A stretch of DNA of 64,000 nt from JBBQER01 sp052148155 (GTDB taxonomy: Bacteria; Actinomycetota; Acidimicrobiia; IMCC26256; PALSA-610), in assembly GCA_052148155.1 (NCBI GenBank), contig JBKQIY010000251.1, positions 1-64,000 on the forward strand, read 5' to 3'. The translations under genes and the position numbers were made by a program. The notes below the pieces were generated by a model, which saw nothing but the letters and a program-made list of their open reading frames with translations, had not been told where the DNA came from and made no database searches. Shown here piece by piece: positions 9,705 through 18,327 of the stretch; the stretch's first letter is position 1; each line of letters begins with the position of its first letter.

Positions 9705-10822
9705 GCGCCCCCGAACCGCCGCTGAACCCCGAAACCCTCGACGAATTGTTGAGTGCCGACATCGACGGCGAGTTCGAACGCGCCGCCGCCGATCTCGGTT
9801 TCACGGTCGACGAGGCCCGGGCCGCGATGAACGCGACCGCCGGCACGGCGCGACGTCGGACCCAACTCGGCGCGGCCGCCGACCGGCTCGCCACGCCGAT
9901 TGTGTTGCCCGCGGCTGTCGAACAGGCGCTCGTGTCGGCCGCGCTCCGCGGACCGGTCGACGAGCTCCGAGCGGTTCGGCAGCGCCGAACGCGGTCCTGG
10001 CGGGTGCTCGTCGCCGCCGGATCGGCCGCGGCGGTGATCGCCGCCGTCGTCGTCTTCGCCGCGACCAACGACCATGGTGGTGTAGCGAAGTCGGCCTCGG
10101 CCGTTTCGCCCGCGGCCCATCCGCGCCTACCGCTGGTCGGCCCTCCCCTCCAATCCGAACAGGCCGTCGAGTTCGGCGACGTCTCCGGACCGGCGACGCT
10201 GCGCGCAGACGTGGAACTGCGCCTGCGCGAAGCGGTGCCGAACCCGGCCGCGACGTCGTCGGTCGCGGCCGGTCCGACGCCCGCCAACGGCGGGGCGCAC
10301 ATCGTGGCCGAACTCGGCGCCGAGGGCGCGACGGGGACACGGGGCCTGGTCGGACCGGCGGGTCCGCAAGGTCCGCAGGGACTGCAAGGTCCGTCGGGGC
10401 TGGCGGGTCCGCAGGGACTGCAAGGCGATGAGGGGATCCAGGGTCCGATCGGTCCAACTGGTCCGAGCGGCGCGCAAGGTGTCACCGGGGCGATCGGCGC
10501 ATCTGTGACCGGAGCGGAAGGCGGTACGGGAGCTGCGGGGCCGCAGTTCGCTCCGGTCTCGACCCTCGCCAACGCACCCTCCGACCAGGCTGCCGGCGGG
10601 TCGTTCGCCGCAAACTCGACGGTTGGCGCGAACCGTGAACGGGTCTGTGTCGCGACAATCGAACGGGCCGCCCACCTGGGGTCAGCGCCGGTACTGTCCG
10701 GTATCGGAACGTACGCGCGTCGGCCGGCCGTGATCGTGGTGTTCTCCCGGGATGACGGGTACGTCGTGTACGTGTTGGCCGCGACCGACTGCATCGCCGT
10801 CGCGCAACAGACCTTGCCCTGA
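9701..10822 (+). CDS. Transmembrane anti-sigma-like protein with collagen-like repeats
   Basis: A 373-residue protein. The N-terminal ~100 residues are cytoplasmic ([20 protein letters not shown]), fitting an anti-sigma domain. One transmembrane helix follows ([20 protein letters not shown], near 104-124). The exterior part has an unbroken run of 21 Gly-X-Y triplets at residues 206-268 (10316-10504), rich in GPQ and GLQ, then a globular C-terminus. The ATGA overlap with the ECF sigma gene indicates that it is the cognate regulator. Collagen-like triplets in an anti-sigma factor are unusual; they could form a trimeric stalk that senses the envelope. No zinc-binding HxxxCxxC motif is visible. 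Confidence 0.8.
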   Translation: MSAPEPPLNPETLDELLSADIDGEFERAAADLGFTVDEARAAMNATAGTARRRTQLGAAADRLATPIVLPAAVEQALVSAALRGPVDELRAVRQRRTRSWRVLVAAGSAAAVIAAVVVFAATNDHGGVAKSASAVSPAAHPRLPLVGPPLQSEQAVEFGDVSGPATLRADVELRLREAVPNPAATSSVAAGPTPANGGAHIVAELGAEGATGTRGLVGPAGPQGPQGLQGPSGLAGPQGLQGDEGIQGPIGPTGPSGAQGVTGAIGASVTGAEGGTGAAGPQFAPVSTLANAPSDQAAGGSFAANSTVGANRERVCVATIERAAHLGSAPVLSGIGTYARRPAVIVVFSRDDGYVVYVLAATDCIAVAQQTLP

Positions 10823-10909
10823 GTTTGAAGTTGGTCACATCTGGCGGGCGGCGCTGGCGCGGGTCCGGCCATGTACGCTGCCCCGCCAAGACCCCGCCAG
10901 GACGAGGAC

Positions 10910-11185
10910 ATGAGCGACTGGACCACCGACGCCGCGAACGCGATCGACAACGCGGTCGGGCTCGCCCGTGAACGCACCGTCGAACCGGTGCAGAAAGTTG
11001 TCCGGTTAGTCACCTACGGCTTGCTCGCGGCGCTGATTCTCGTCCCGGCCGTCGTGTTGACGATCATTGGTGCATTTCGGGTCCTCGAGATCGCGGCTCA
11101 AGGCCGCGATTGGATTCCGTGGGTTGGAATTGGCGGAATCTTCGTGATCGCCGGATGGTTCTGCTGGACCAGACGAAACCCCTGA
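10910..11185 (+). CDS. Small two-helix membrane protein, phage-holin-superfamily-like
   Basis: A 91-residue protein with an amphipathic N-terminus (MSDWTTDAANAIDNAVGLAR) and two membrane helices (LVTYGLLAALILVPAVVLTI and WVGIGGIFVIAGWFCW) separated by a short loop. The general plan resembles small actinobacterial proteins annotated as putative holin-X family, but no diagnostic motif allows a function. The ATG at 10910 is preferred over an upstream ATG at 10871. It lies between the anti-sigma gene and trxB on the same strand, so co-transcription with the redox genes is possible. Confidence 0.65.
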   Translation: MSDWTTDAANAIDNAVGLARERTVEPVQKVVRLVTYGLLAALILVPAVVLTIIGAFRVLEIAAQGRDWIPWVGIGGIFVIAGWFCWTRRNP

Positions 11186-11230
11186 GCGGGGTTCGTCCCG
11201 AACATCTGGCGTACGCGCCGACGAGGCCCA

Positions 11231-12172
11231 ATGGACACGCGGGAAGTCATCATCATCGGATCGGGACCGGCCGGTCTTACCGCGGCGATCTACAGCGCGC
11301 GCGCGAACCTGCACCCACTGGTGATCGAAGGGATCGGCGCGGGCGGTCAGCTCATGCTCACAACCGACGTCGAGAACTTCCCAGGTTTTCCCGCCGGCAT
11401 TCTCGGTCCGGAACTGATGGCCCAGTTCCGCGAGCAGGCCGTCCGTTTCGGGGCGGAGTTCGTAACCGCGGATGCCAGTCGCGTCGACCTCGCGTCGGAT
11501 CCGAAGCGGGTCTGGGTCGGCAACGAGGAGTACTCGGCGCACACGGTGATCATCTCCACCGGCGCGCAGGCGCGCATGCTCGGCCTCGACTCCGAACGTC
11601 AACTCCTCGGTCATGGTGTGTCGACGTGCGCGACGTGCGATGGGTTCTTCTTCCGGGGACATGAGATCGCGGTCGTCGGCGGCGGCGACTCGGCGCTCGA
11701 GGAAGCGACGTTCCTGACGCGATTCGCCGACAAGGTCACGGTCGTGCACCGACGCAAAGAGCTGCGTGCCTCCAAGATCATGCAGGACCGGGCGTTCGCC
11801 AACCCGAAGATCGAGTTCCGTTGGAACAGCGTCGTCGAACACGTCAGCGGCGACGGCCGTCTCGAAGGGGTCGTGCTGCGCGACGTTGAGACCGACGCGA
11901 CGAGTGAACTCGCGGTGTCGGGCATGTTCGTGGCGATCGGACACGATCCGAACACGGCGTTGTTCGTCGGTCAGCTCGAACTCGACGAAGATGGTTACGT
12001 CGTGACCCAACCCGGATCGACGCACACCTCGGTTCCCGGCGTGTACGCCGGCGGCGACGTCCAAGACCGGACGTACAAGCAGGCGATCACCGCGGCCGGC
12101 ACGGGATGTATGGCGGCACTCGAAGCCGAGCACTACCTCGAGGCGCTCGGCGACCGCACGATCGCCGGATAG
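11231..12172 (+). CDS. trxB: Thioredoxin reductase
   Basis: A 313-residue FAD/NADPH enzyme that reduces thioredoxin. The FAD-binding fingerprint is IIIGSGPAGLTAAIYSARA near the N-terminus. The redox-active CATC is in STCATCDGFFFRG. The NADPH-binding GGGDSALEEA follows, and the C-terminal FAD motif is GVYAGGDVQD. All catalytic features are intact and the length is typical. The start is ATG at 11231. It is followed 29 bases later by trxA, forming the usual actinobacterial trxB-trxA pair. Confidence 0.97.
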   Translation: MDTREVIIIGSGPAGLTAAIYSARANLHPLVIEGIGAGGQLMLTTDVENFPGFPAGILGPELMAQFREQAVRFGAEFVTADASRVDLASDPKRVWVGNEEYSAHTVIISTGAQARMLGLDSERQLLGHGVSTCATCDGFFFRGHEIAVVGGGDSALEEATFLTRFADKVTVVHRRKELRASKIMQDRAFANPKIEFRWNSVVEHVSGDGRLEGVVLRDVETDATSELAVSGMFVAIGHDPNTALFVGQLELDEDGYVVTQPGSTHTSVPGVYAGGDVQDRTYKQAITAAGTGCMAALEAEHYLEALGDRTIAG

Positions 12173-12201
12173 TCTTGGTTTCCCACGAAAGGATGCAGAC
12201 C

Positions 12202-12531
12202 GTGGCTGAAGGAATCGTGAACTTGACCGACGCAACGTTCGATGAAGGCGTCGGTGGTGCAGATGCGCCGGTACTGGTCGACTTCTGGGCCGAGTGGTGT
12301 GGTCCGTGCAAGATGATCGCTCCTGTGCTCGAAGACATCGCCAAGGAGCACGCGGGTCGCATTCAGATCGCGAAGCTCAACGTCGACGACAACCCGAACA
12401 TCGCGCGTCGCTACGACGTGATGAGCATCCCGACGTTGCTGGTCTTCGCTGACGGCGAGGTCAAAAAACGTCTCGTCGGCGCGAAAGGCAAGGCGCAACT
12501 CCTCGAGGAGCTTTCCGAGTTCATCGCTTGA
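12202..12531 (+). CDS. trxA: Thioredoxin
   Basis: A 109-residue thioredoxin with the active site WCGPC inside VDFWAEWCGPCKMIAPVLED and the cis-proline loop MSIPTLLVF. It carries electrons from TrxB to disulfide-containing targets in the cytoplasm. The GTG at 12202 is chosen because GAAAGG at 12187-12192 lies nine bases ahead; an ATG at 12193 would leave no spacing. The stop codon lies in the first copy of a 14-base tandem repeat that links this gene to the next. Confidence 0.96.
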   Translation: MAEGIVNLTDATFDEGVGGADAPVLVDFWAEWCGPCKMIAPVLEDIAKEHAGRIQIAKLNVDDNPNIARRYDVMSIPTLLVFADGEVKKRLVGAKGKAQLLEELSEFIA

Positions 12532-12560
12532 GGTTCATCACTTGAGGTTCATCGTTTGAG
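12519..12560. repeat. Three tandem 14-bp repeats at the trxA/cwlM junction
   Basis: Three head-to-tail copies of GTTCATCRYTTGAG occupy 12519-12532, 12533-12546 and 12547-12560. The first copy holds the trxA stop codon and the third supplies the TTG start of the CwlM-like gene. Because 14 is not a multiple of three, only the third TTG is in the cwlM frame. Confidence 0.9.
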
Positions 12561-13554
12561 CGCCGCCGACACTCTCCTGCGCATCGGCGATCGTGGCGAC
12601 GCGGTCCGCGACCTGCAAGAGCGTCTCACGTATTGTGGCTATCCCGTCACGCTGGATGGTAGCTTCGGAGCAAAGACGCTCGCTGCCGTGCGCGAGTTCC
12701 AAGCTCGGCGCGGTGTGCGCATCGACGGAATCTGCGGAGACGAAACCTGGGGTGCGTTGATCGAGAGTAGCTATGTGCTCGGCGATCGTCTCCTCTATAT
12801 GCACGCCCCGATGTTGCGCGGCGACGACGTGAGCGAGCTCCAACGCCGCCTCAACGCGCTCGGTTTCGACGCCGGCCGCGAAGATGGCATTCTCGGACCC
12901 GAGACCGAGACGGCACTTCGTCGGTTCCAACGCGAGCGCGGGCTCGTCCCGGATGCGGTGTGCGGCCCGGCGACGATCACTGCGCTCGTGAATGTCGGCT
13001 TGTTGGCTGCCGGTTCGGTGGCGGCGGTACGCGAACGCGACGTGCTCAGACGTCATGTCCGCCACCTTCGGGACCGGCGCGTGTTCCTCGTCGTCGACCC
13101 CGGACTCGGGGCGCTCGGCGCGGCCACGCGTCGCCGGCTCCTCGGCGAGGGCGCCACCGTCGCGTTCGATGCCTCGGGTGACGACCATGCGGTGCTCGCC
13201 GCCCAAGCAAACGCGTTCGCCGCCGATGTGTGCGTCGCGGTCGCGACCGGGACCGAGCCGGGCGCCCGCTGCACGTATTTCGCGAACCAGACATTTCGGA
13301 GTCAGGGTGGTTTCTCGCTCGCGCACGGGATTACCGAACAGCTCCGCTCGGTCCTTCCGCGCGTCGACGATCCGGCGGGCCGGACGTACCGATTGCTGCG
13401 CGAGACCCGTATGGCCGCCGTCGTGTGCGAGCTGTTCTCGCGCGACGAGCCGGCCGGGGCGGCGTCGCTGATGTCGCACGGACCTGAACTCGCCGACGCG
13501 CTCACGGTCGGCCTGCGTCACGGGATCGAGCGGCCGGTCGGTGTCGCTCTTTGA
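12556..13554 (+). CDS. cwlM: CwlM-like peptidoglycan-binding protein with degenerate amidase domain
   Basis: A 332-residue protein with two PG_binding_1 domains (about residues 5-70 and 84-147, each with a DGxxGxxT/E pattern) followed by an Amidase_3-like fold. Position after trxA and before parB, and the absence of a signal peptide, match mycobacterial CwlM, a cytoplasmic regulator of the peptidoglycan precursor enzyme MurA rather than a hydrolase. The first zinc-ligand motif reads DPGLG at 181-185, with Leu where active amidases have His. The SIHAN-type His is replaced in VCVAVATG near 225-232. Only the C-terminal Glu (E292) remains. The TTG start at 12556 lies inside a tandem repeat. Confidence 0.85.
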   Translation: MSAADTLLRIGDRGDAVRDLQERLTYCGYPVTLDGSFGAKTLAAVREFQARRGVRIDGICGDETWGALIESSYVLGDRLLYMHAPMLRGDDVSELQRRLNALGFDAGREDGILGPETETALRRFQRERGLVPDAVCGPATITALVNVGLLAAGSVAAVRERDVLRRHVRHLRDRRVFLVVDPGLGALGAATRRRLLGEGATVAFDASGDDHAVLAAQANAFAADVCVAVATGTEPGARCTYFANQTFRSQGGFSLAHGITEQLRSVLPRVDDPAGRTYRLLRETRMAAVVCELFSRDEPAGAASLMSHGPELADALTVGLRHGIERPVGVAL

Positions 13555-13569
13555 GTTGGTCGCTCCCGT

Positions 13570-14445
13570 TCAGCTTGGCGGGCGGCGTCCGTCGGTGATG
13601 ACCCGGTAGATCCGTTCGAGATCCTCGAGGGTCGCGAACTCGACCTCGACTCGACCTCGACGCGGGGTCATCGAAATCCGTACTCGGGTCTCGAGGTAGT
13701 CACCGAGGAGTTCTTCGAGCTCGAGCAGACCTGGCGGTCGGAGTTTCACGGATCGTGCGGTCGGCGCCTTGGACGGCTGAGACTCTTCGCGCAGCCGGAT
13801 GGCTTCCTCGACCTCACGGACCGAGAGATCTTCGGCGACGGCACGTTTGGCGAGCTGCTCTTGAAAGGCGCGATCGGGCGTGCCGAGCAGCGCGCGCGCG
13901 TGGCCCATGCGCAGCGCTCGCTCTTTGAGGTTCCGCTGTATCGACGGCGGGAGTTGGAGAAGTCTCAATGTGTTGGTGATGGTGGTTCGGCTCTTGCCGA
14001 CGCGGGCTGCGACGTCATCGTGGGTGAGCGAGAAGTCCTCGATGAGTTGCTGATAGGCGGCGGCCTCTTCGAGCGGATTCAGCTCCTCCCGTTGCACGTT
14101 CTCGACGATGGCCTGCTGCAGCATCGAGGCATCGTCCGCGGTCCGGACGATCCCCGGGATGGTCTGGAGTCCGATGCGCCGTGCCGCTCGCCAGCGTCTC
14201 TCGCCGGCGATCAGCTCGAATCCGTCGCCGCCGGCGCGGACGAGGACCGGCTGGAGCACGCCCACTTCTCGGATCGACTCGGCGAGCGCGGCCAGGGACT
14301 CCTCGTCGAAGTGCTCTCGCGGCTGCTGCGGGTTCGGACGGATCGACGAGATCGGGATGTCCTGCAATCCCATCTGGTCGTTCGAAACGACACCCGTCGG
14401 TATCAGCGCACCGAGGCCTCTACCCAGCCCTCCGGGTCGTGCCAC
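13570..14445 (-). CDS. parB: Chromosome-partitioning protein ParB
   Basis: A 291-residue centromere-binding CTPase. The N-terminus has the ParA-contacting GLGRGLGALIP. The CTP-binding arm includes QPREHFDEESLAALAESIRE and ELIAGERRWRAARRIG, the HTH is DVAARVGKSRTTITNTLRLL, and a C-terminal dimerization domain follows. ParB loads at parS and slides to form a partition complex near oriC. The GTG at 14445 has a near-perfect AAGGAGGT five bases upstream and overlaps the parA 3' end by 26 bases. Confidence 0.97.
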   Translation of the reverse strand: MARPGGLGRGLGALIPTGVVSNDQMGLQDIPISSIRPNPQQPREHFDEESLAALAESIREVGVLQPVLVRAGGDGFELIAGERRWRAARRIGLQTIPGIVRTADDASMLQQAIVENVQREELNPLEEAAAYQQLIEDFSLTHDDVAARVGKSRTTITNTLRLLQLPPSIQRNLKERALRMGHARALLGTPDRAFQEQLAKRAVAEDLSVREVEEAIRLREESQPSKAPTARSVKLRPPGLLELEELLGDYLETRVRISMTPRRGRVEVEFATLEDLERIYRVITDGRRPPS

Positions 14446-15469
14446 GGCTCACCTCCTTCGCCAGTTCGCGATAGGCAACGGCTCCGCGAGACGTCGCGTC
14501 GAACACGATGATCGGCTCTCCGAACGACGGCGCCTCGGAGATCCGCACCGTTCTCGGCACGACCGTCCGGTAGACCTTCGGCCCGAAGTGCTCGCGTACC
14601 TCGCGTTCGACCTGCACCGCGAGTCGGGTTCGGGCGTCGTACATCGTCAACACGATGCCCCGAACATCAAGCTCGGGGTTGAGGTTGGACTTCACCAGAG
14701 CGACGTTGCGCAGGAGCTGGCCTAAACCCTCGAGCGCGTAGTACTCGCACTGGATGGGCACCAACACGTCGTCGGAGGCCGCCAACCCATTCACCGTCAA
14801 CAACCCCAGCGAAGGTGGGCAGTCGATCAACGTGAAGTCATAGTCGTCGCGAGCGCCCTGCAGGGCACGCTTGAGTTTCAGCTCCCGGGAGAACGCGGGG
14901 ACCAATTCGATTTCGGCGCCGGCGAGATCGATGGTGGCCGGGCAGACGAACAGGTTCTTCACGCTCGTCGGCTCAACACAGTCGTCGAGGGGCGTGTCGT
15001 TCATGATCACGTCATAGATCGAACCTTCGACATTGCGGTGACTGATGCCGAGGCCGGTCGTCGCATTTCCCTGCGGGTCAAGATCCAGGACCAGTACCCG
15101 GTAGCCCATCTCGGCCAAAGCGGCGCCCAAATTGACCGCGGTCGTGGTCTTGCCGACGCCCCCTTTTTGGTTGGCGATCGAGATGACTCGAGGCAGCGTC
15201 ATCGAGTCGTCGATCTCTTCCAACTCCTCTTCGGGTTGCGTGCCCTGAGCGTTTCGTTCACCCCGCGCCGAGATCTGGGCGGCCGAGTCCTCTACCGCGA
15301 CTTTGGGCACGGGGACCCGCTCAGCAGGGGCCTCTTCACTCGACACGGGCGCCTCCGATTCGTTCTGCCTCGCGACCACACCCGTCTCGCCGTCGTCGGG
15401 AACGGGCGACTGCATCGGCAGACGAAACCAACGTCGCCGCGAACCACGGTCCGGCTCCTGCCTTGCCAT
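14420..15469 (-). CDS. parA: Chromosome-partitioning ATPase ParA (Soj)
   Basis: About 349 residues. The deviant Walker A, ANQKGGVGKTTTAVNLGAAL, is preceded by an acidic, probably disordered N-terminal extension of about 90 residues. VLVLDLDPQGNATTGLG and DFTLIDCPPSLGLLTVN complete the P-loop ATPase signature. It forms DNA-bound dimers that ParB moves to segregate origins. The ATG at 15469 is used because CCTCC on the + strand (15479-15483) gives a GGAGG nine bases upstream; a TTG at 15490 is an alternative. The gene overlaps parB, so the two are coupled. Confidence 0.95.
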   Translation of the reverse strand: MARQEPDRGSRRRWFRLPMQSPVPDDGETGVVARQNESEAPVSSEEAPAERVPVPKVAVEDSAAQISARGERNAQGTQPEEELEEIDDSMTLPRVISIANQKGGVGKTTTAVNLGAALAEMGYRVLVLDLDPQGNATTGLGISHRNVEGSIYDVIMNDTPLDDCVEPTSVKNLFVCPATIDLAGAEIELVPAFSRELKLKRALQGARDDYDFTLIDCPPSLGLLTVNGLAASDDVLVPIQCEYYALEGLGQLLRNVALVKSNLNPELDVRGIVLTMYDARTRLAVQVEREVREHFGPKVYRTVVPRTVRISEAPSFGEPIIVFDATSRGAVAYRELAKEVSRGTTRRAG

Positions 15470-15635
15470 CCCTGCCAGCCTCCGACACAACGGGAAACCG
15501 CATCGTGGAATCCGATCGAGCCGCGGCAGCCCTGGTCAAAACTGGCGATGCCGGTGCGTCTCGTGCGGCGTTGACCCGGGCGGAAGCGTACTACGGAAGA
15601 TTCCCCGGCAATAGTGGGAAATCGAGCGTTGCGAC

Positions 15636-15649
15636 GTTCCACGTGGAAC
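15636..15649. promoter_or_regulatory. parS-type site
   Basis: GTTCCACGTGGAAC is a perfect 14-bp palindrome between parA and rsmG. It differs from the bacterial parS consensus GTTTCACGTGAAAC only in two symmetrical positions. Its place beside parAB near oriC fits a ParB loading site. No other perfect copy was seen in the window. Confidence 0.8.
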
Positions 15650-15653
15650 ATCG

Positions 15654-16283
15654 TCACCAGAGGGGACGTTTTCTGGCCCCGGCGCCCCGACGGGGCTGAC
15701 TGGACGCCGCCGACCGAACCTTGCGTAGACAGGCGTAGTGCGCCCCGCGGGCCACGACTGCTCCCGCCGGACCGAAGCCCAGCTGTTCGAGCGACCCAGG
15801 GGGCCAGCGCGCGGCTGACGGCTGCGGCGGTTCGCTGACGACGACCAGCCCGCCGACCCGAACGAATCCGCTGGCGATCTCTGCGGTCACGCAGGGCCGG
15901 GCGAAACTCCTGGCTGTCGTCACGTCAAACTGCTCTCGGATCGACGATTCGTGGGCCAGGACCTCCGCTCGCCCGCAGAGCACCCGCACCCGATCCTCCA
16001 TGCCCAGTTGTCGCACCCACGCTCCGAGCGCGTCGCACCGACGAGTCGACGACTCGACCAGTGCCCCGGTCGCGGCCGGCCAGCAGGCCGCGAGGACAAG
16101 GCCCGGGACGCCGCCTCCGGTCCCGAGGTCGACAAATCGTGCCGGCGGGGCCTCGAGGTGCGACTCGGCCGCTTCGACGAAGCCCTGGGCATGGCGCAGA
16201 TGGTCGACCGGATCTCCCGGGCCGAGGAACCCGCGCGACTGTGCGCTCGCGAGGACGGCGAGGAGTTCCGCTTCGTGCTCCAC
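15654..16283 (-). CDS. rsmG: 16S rRNA (guanine-527 N7)-methyltransferase
   Basis: A 209-residue SAM methyltransferase of the GidB/RsmG family. Motif I is FVDLGTGGGVPGLVLA, and the N-terminal GDPVDHLRHAQGFVEA resembles the family's HL-domain. It modifies G527 in the 530 loop of 16S rRNA; loss typically gives low-level streptomycin resistance. The GTG at 16283 lies 15 bases after the jag stop, so it is part of the rpmH-rnpA-yidD-yidC-jag-rsmG transcription unit running away from dnaA. Confidence 0.92.
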   Translation of the reverse strand: MEHEAELLAVLASAQSRGFLGPGDPVDHLRHAQGFVEAAESHLEAPPARFVDLGTGGGVPGLVLAACWPAATGALVESSTRRCDALGAWVRQLGMEDRVRVLCGRAEVLAHESSIREQFDVTTARSFARPCVTAEIASGFVRVGGLVVVSEPPQPSAARWPPGSLEQLGFGPAGAVVARGAHYACLRKVRSAASSQPRRGAGARKRPLW

Positions 16284-16298
16284 CCGCGCCGGCCCCGT

Positions 16299-17243
16299 TC
16301 AGGCCGGGCTGATCACCACACGGCGCCGGGGCTCTTCGCCCTCGGAACTCGTCGCGACACCCTCGATGTCGGCGACGGTGTCGTGCACGACTTTACGGTC
16401 CGGCGCACTCATCGGCTCGAGGCCGCGCTCGACCCCGCCGTCGCGAACCTCTTCCGCCACTTGTCGGGCGAAGGCGGCCAGCGCCTCCCGGCGGCGCTCT
16501 CGGTACCCGCCGACGTCGACCCGAAGCCGGGCGCTGCGGCCACTCAGACCATGTTGTACGACAGCCCGAACCAGCTCCTCGATCGCCTGCAGCGTCGAAC
16601 CTCGAGGTCCGACCAGCAGTCCGAGACCCTCACCGTCGACGGCGACCAACACCGTGTCATCGTCGACCCGTGCACTCACCTTGCCCGAGAGCCCCATGGC
16701 GTCGACCAACGTTCGGGTGAAGCTCGCGGCCTGCTCGGCCTGCACCTCGATGTCGACATCTTCCGCGTCCGTGTCCACGTTCACCTTTGCCTCCGGTCGA
16801 TCGTCGTTCCCCGACCTTGGGGTTCGCTCATTCGGGGTCCCCGCGTCCGTGCCGCCGCCGCTGCGGCCGCGTCGCCGGCTGCGAGAACGCGACGACGTCG
16901 ACCGTGAAGGTGCGGCCGGACGCTCGGAGGTCTCGGCCTCGTCGTCGGCGGGAACAGGACGAGCGGCGGCGCGGGGGCTCGGGGAATCCGCTCGAGGCTT
17001 GCGACTTCCACCACTGGGCCTGCGCTCACTGCCGCGGCGGCGTCGCCGTTCGGCCGGCTTCTCCCGCGACAGTGGCTTCACCCGGGCCCGGATCCGAGCT
17101 TCCGTTCGCCCGATCCCGAACAGGCCGCCCCGAGGTTCGTCTATGACCTCGTATTCGAGCTCGTCCGCGACGACGCCGAGACGATCGAGAGCCAGCTCTG
17201 TGGCCTCGTCGAGTGTTCGCGCCGAAACCTCGATCCACTCCAC
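16299..17243 (-). CDS. jag: Jag/KhpB RNA-binding protein (Jag-N, KH, R3H)
   Basis: A 314-residue protein. The Jag-N domain (MEWIEVSARTLDEATELALD to GGLFGIGRTEARI) occupies the first ~55 residues. A very basic Arg/Ser linker of about 100 residues follows, then a KH domain with LGLLVGPRGSTLQAIEELVR and an R3H region near EPMSAPDRKVVHD. Jag proteins bind RNA and affect cell elongation and division; the gene follows yidC in most Gram-positive bacteria. The KH GxxG loop reads GPRG. The gap to yidC is only three bases, so the genes are co-translated. Confidence 0.92.
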   Translation of the reverse strand: MEWIEVSARTLDEATELALDRLGVVADELEYEVIDEPRGGLFGIGRTEARIRARVKPLSREKPAERRRRRGSERRPSGGSRKPRADSPSPRAAARPVPADDEAETSERPAAPSRSTSSRSRSRRRGRSGGGTDAGTPNERTPRSGNDDRPEAKVNVDTDAEDVDIEVQAEQAASFTRTLVDAMGLSGKVSARVDDDTVLVAVDGEGLGLLVGPRGSTLQAIEELVRAVVQHGLSGRSARLRVDVGGYRERRREALAAFARQVAEEVRDGGVERGLEPMSAPDRKVVHDTVADIEGVATSSEGEEPRRRVVISPA

Positions 17244-17246
17244 CGC

Positions 17247-18326
17247 TCAGCGCTTTCGCTTCTTGCGGCGGGCTCCCGAGCTCATGCCCTGATCTTTGCC
17301 ATCGCCGTTCTGGGCCTTGCCGTTCTGGGCCTTGCCGTTCTGGGCTTTCCCGTTGGGCGGCTTCGATCCAAGGCCCTTCGCGCCGCCCCCCCCGGTTGTC
17401 GGCTTCGCCTTTCCGTTTCCTTTGGCGTTGGCACCTTTAACGCCGTTCGCCGGGGGGCTGTCATCGCTCGGGTCCGCCGGCGTCGCGTCATCTTTCTTCG
17501 AGTTCGACGTGTTCTGACTGGCCACGACGTCCTGGCTGTAAAGCTTGCCGAGAACCAGATGTTGTTGGCCGATCCGCCAGATGTTCGACACGACGAAGTA
17601 GAGGGTCGCGCCGGCGTTGAGGCCCAGACAGATGAACGCGAAGAAGAGCGGGAAGACCTTGGTCATCGCCTGCATCTGGGCGTTGGGAGGCGAGTTCCCA
17701 CTCTGCAGCTGACGCGACTGGGTTTGACGAACCTGATACCAGCCGGTGAGCGCGACGAGGCCGATCAACACGTAATAGGGGATCGCGGCGACGACGCCGG
17801 CGGACATCGCGCCGTGGGCGGTGAGGTTGAGACTCATGCCGAGGAAGTGCATGGCCTCCGGCGTCTTGTGCACCTTGTTGAGTGCCGACAGGCGCGTGTC
17901 GCACGCCTTAATGGTCACCGTGGCGCCGCCGCAGATGTTCGCGTAGAGCTGGCCTAGCGTTCCCGTCTTCGGCAGGTGGTGCTGCACACCCTTGGAGAAC
18001 GTGCGGAACACGGCGATGCCGATCGGGATCGTGATGATCATCGGCAGACAACCGGCCAGCGGGTTGATCTTGTTCTCTTGGTAGAACTTGAGGAGCTCCT
18101 CGTTCTGTTTGGCTTTGTCGTCCTTGTACTTCGCTTGGATCTTCTTGATCTCGGGCTGGACCCGCTGCATCTGGATCATCGACCGCGCCTGCTTCGCGGT
18201 CAGCGGGAACTGCACCAACATGATGACGACGGTCAGCATGATGTCGGCGAGGCCGAGACTGTGCGTCGGCACGTAGAAGACCGCGAGCAGCCAGCCGATG
18301 ACGCGGTAGAGGGGATCGAGCGACAT
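17247..18326 (-). CDS. yidC: Membrane protein insertase YidC
   Basis: A 359-residue YidC/Oxa1 insertase of the Gram-positive type, with no large periplasmic domain. Hydrophobic segments include IMLTVVIMLVQFPLTAKQA, CLPMIITIPIGIAVFRTF, IPYYVLIGLVALTGWYQV and FPLFFAFICLGLNAGATLYF; the KYKDDKAKQNEELLKFYQE segment is the cytoplasmic coiled-coil hairpin. The C-terminal ~80 residues are low complexity with three tandem NGKAQ units encoded by a 15-bp DNA repeat near 17300-17350, and a basic end (KKRKR) that may contact ribosomes. Confidence 0.95.
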   Translation of the reverse strand: MSLDPLYRVIGWLLAVFYVPTHSLGLADIMLTVVIMLVQFPLTAKQARSMIQMQRVQPEIKKIQAKYKDDKAKQNEELLKFYQENKINPLAGCLPMIITIPIGIAVFRTFSKGVQHHLPKTGTLGQLYANICGGATVTIKACDTRLSALNKVHKTPEAMHFLGMSLNLTAHGAMSAGVVAAIPYYVLIGLVALTGWYQVRQTQSRQLQSGNSPPNAQMQAMTKVFPLFFAFICLGLNAGATLYFVVSNIWRIGQQHLVLGKLYSQDVVASQNTSNSKKDDATPADPSDDSPPANGVKGANAKGNGKAKPTTGGGGAKGLGSKPPNGKAQNGKAQNGKAQNGDGKDQGMSSGARRKKRKR

Positions 18327-18327
18327 G

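Noticed and set aside
10316..10504. Gly-rich repeat region as a CRISPR or minisatellite array
   Set aside because: It encodes in-frame Gly-X-Y triplets with varied codons; there are no regular spacers.
17295..17352. 15-bp repeats as a regulatory array
   Set aside because: They encode the NGKAQ tail of YidC and are best seen as a coding low-complexity repeat.
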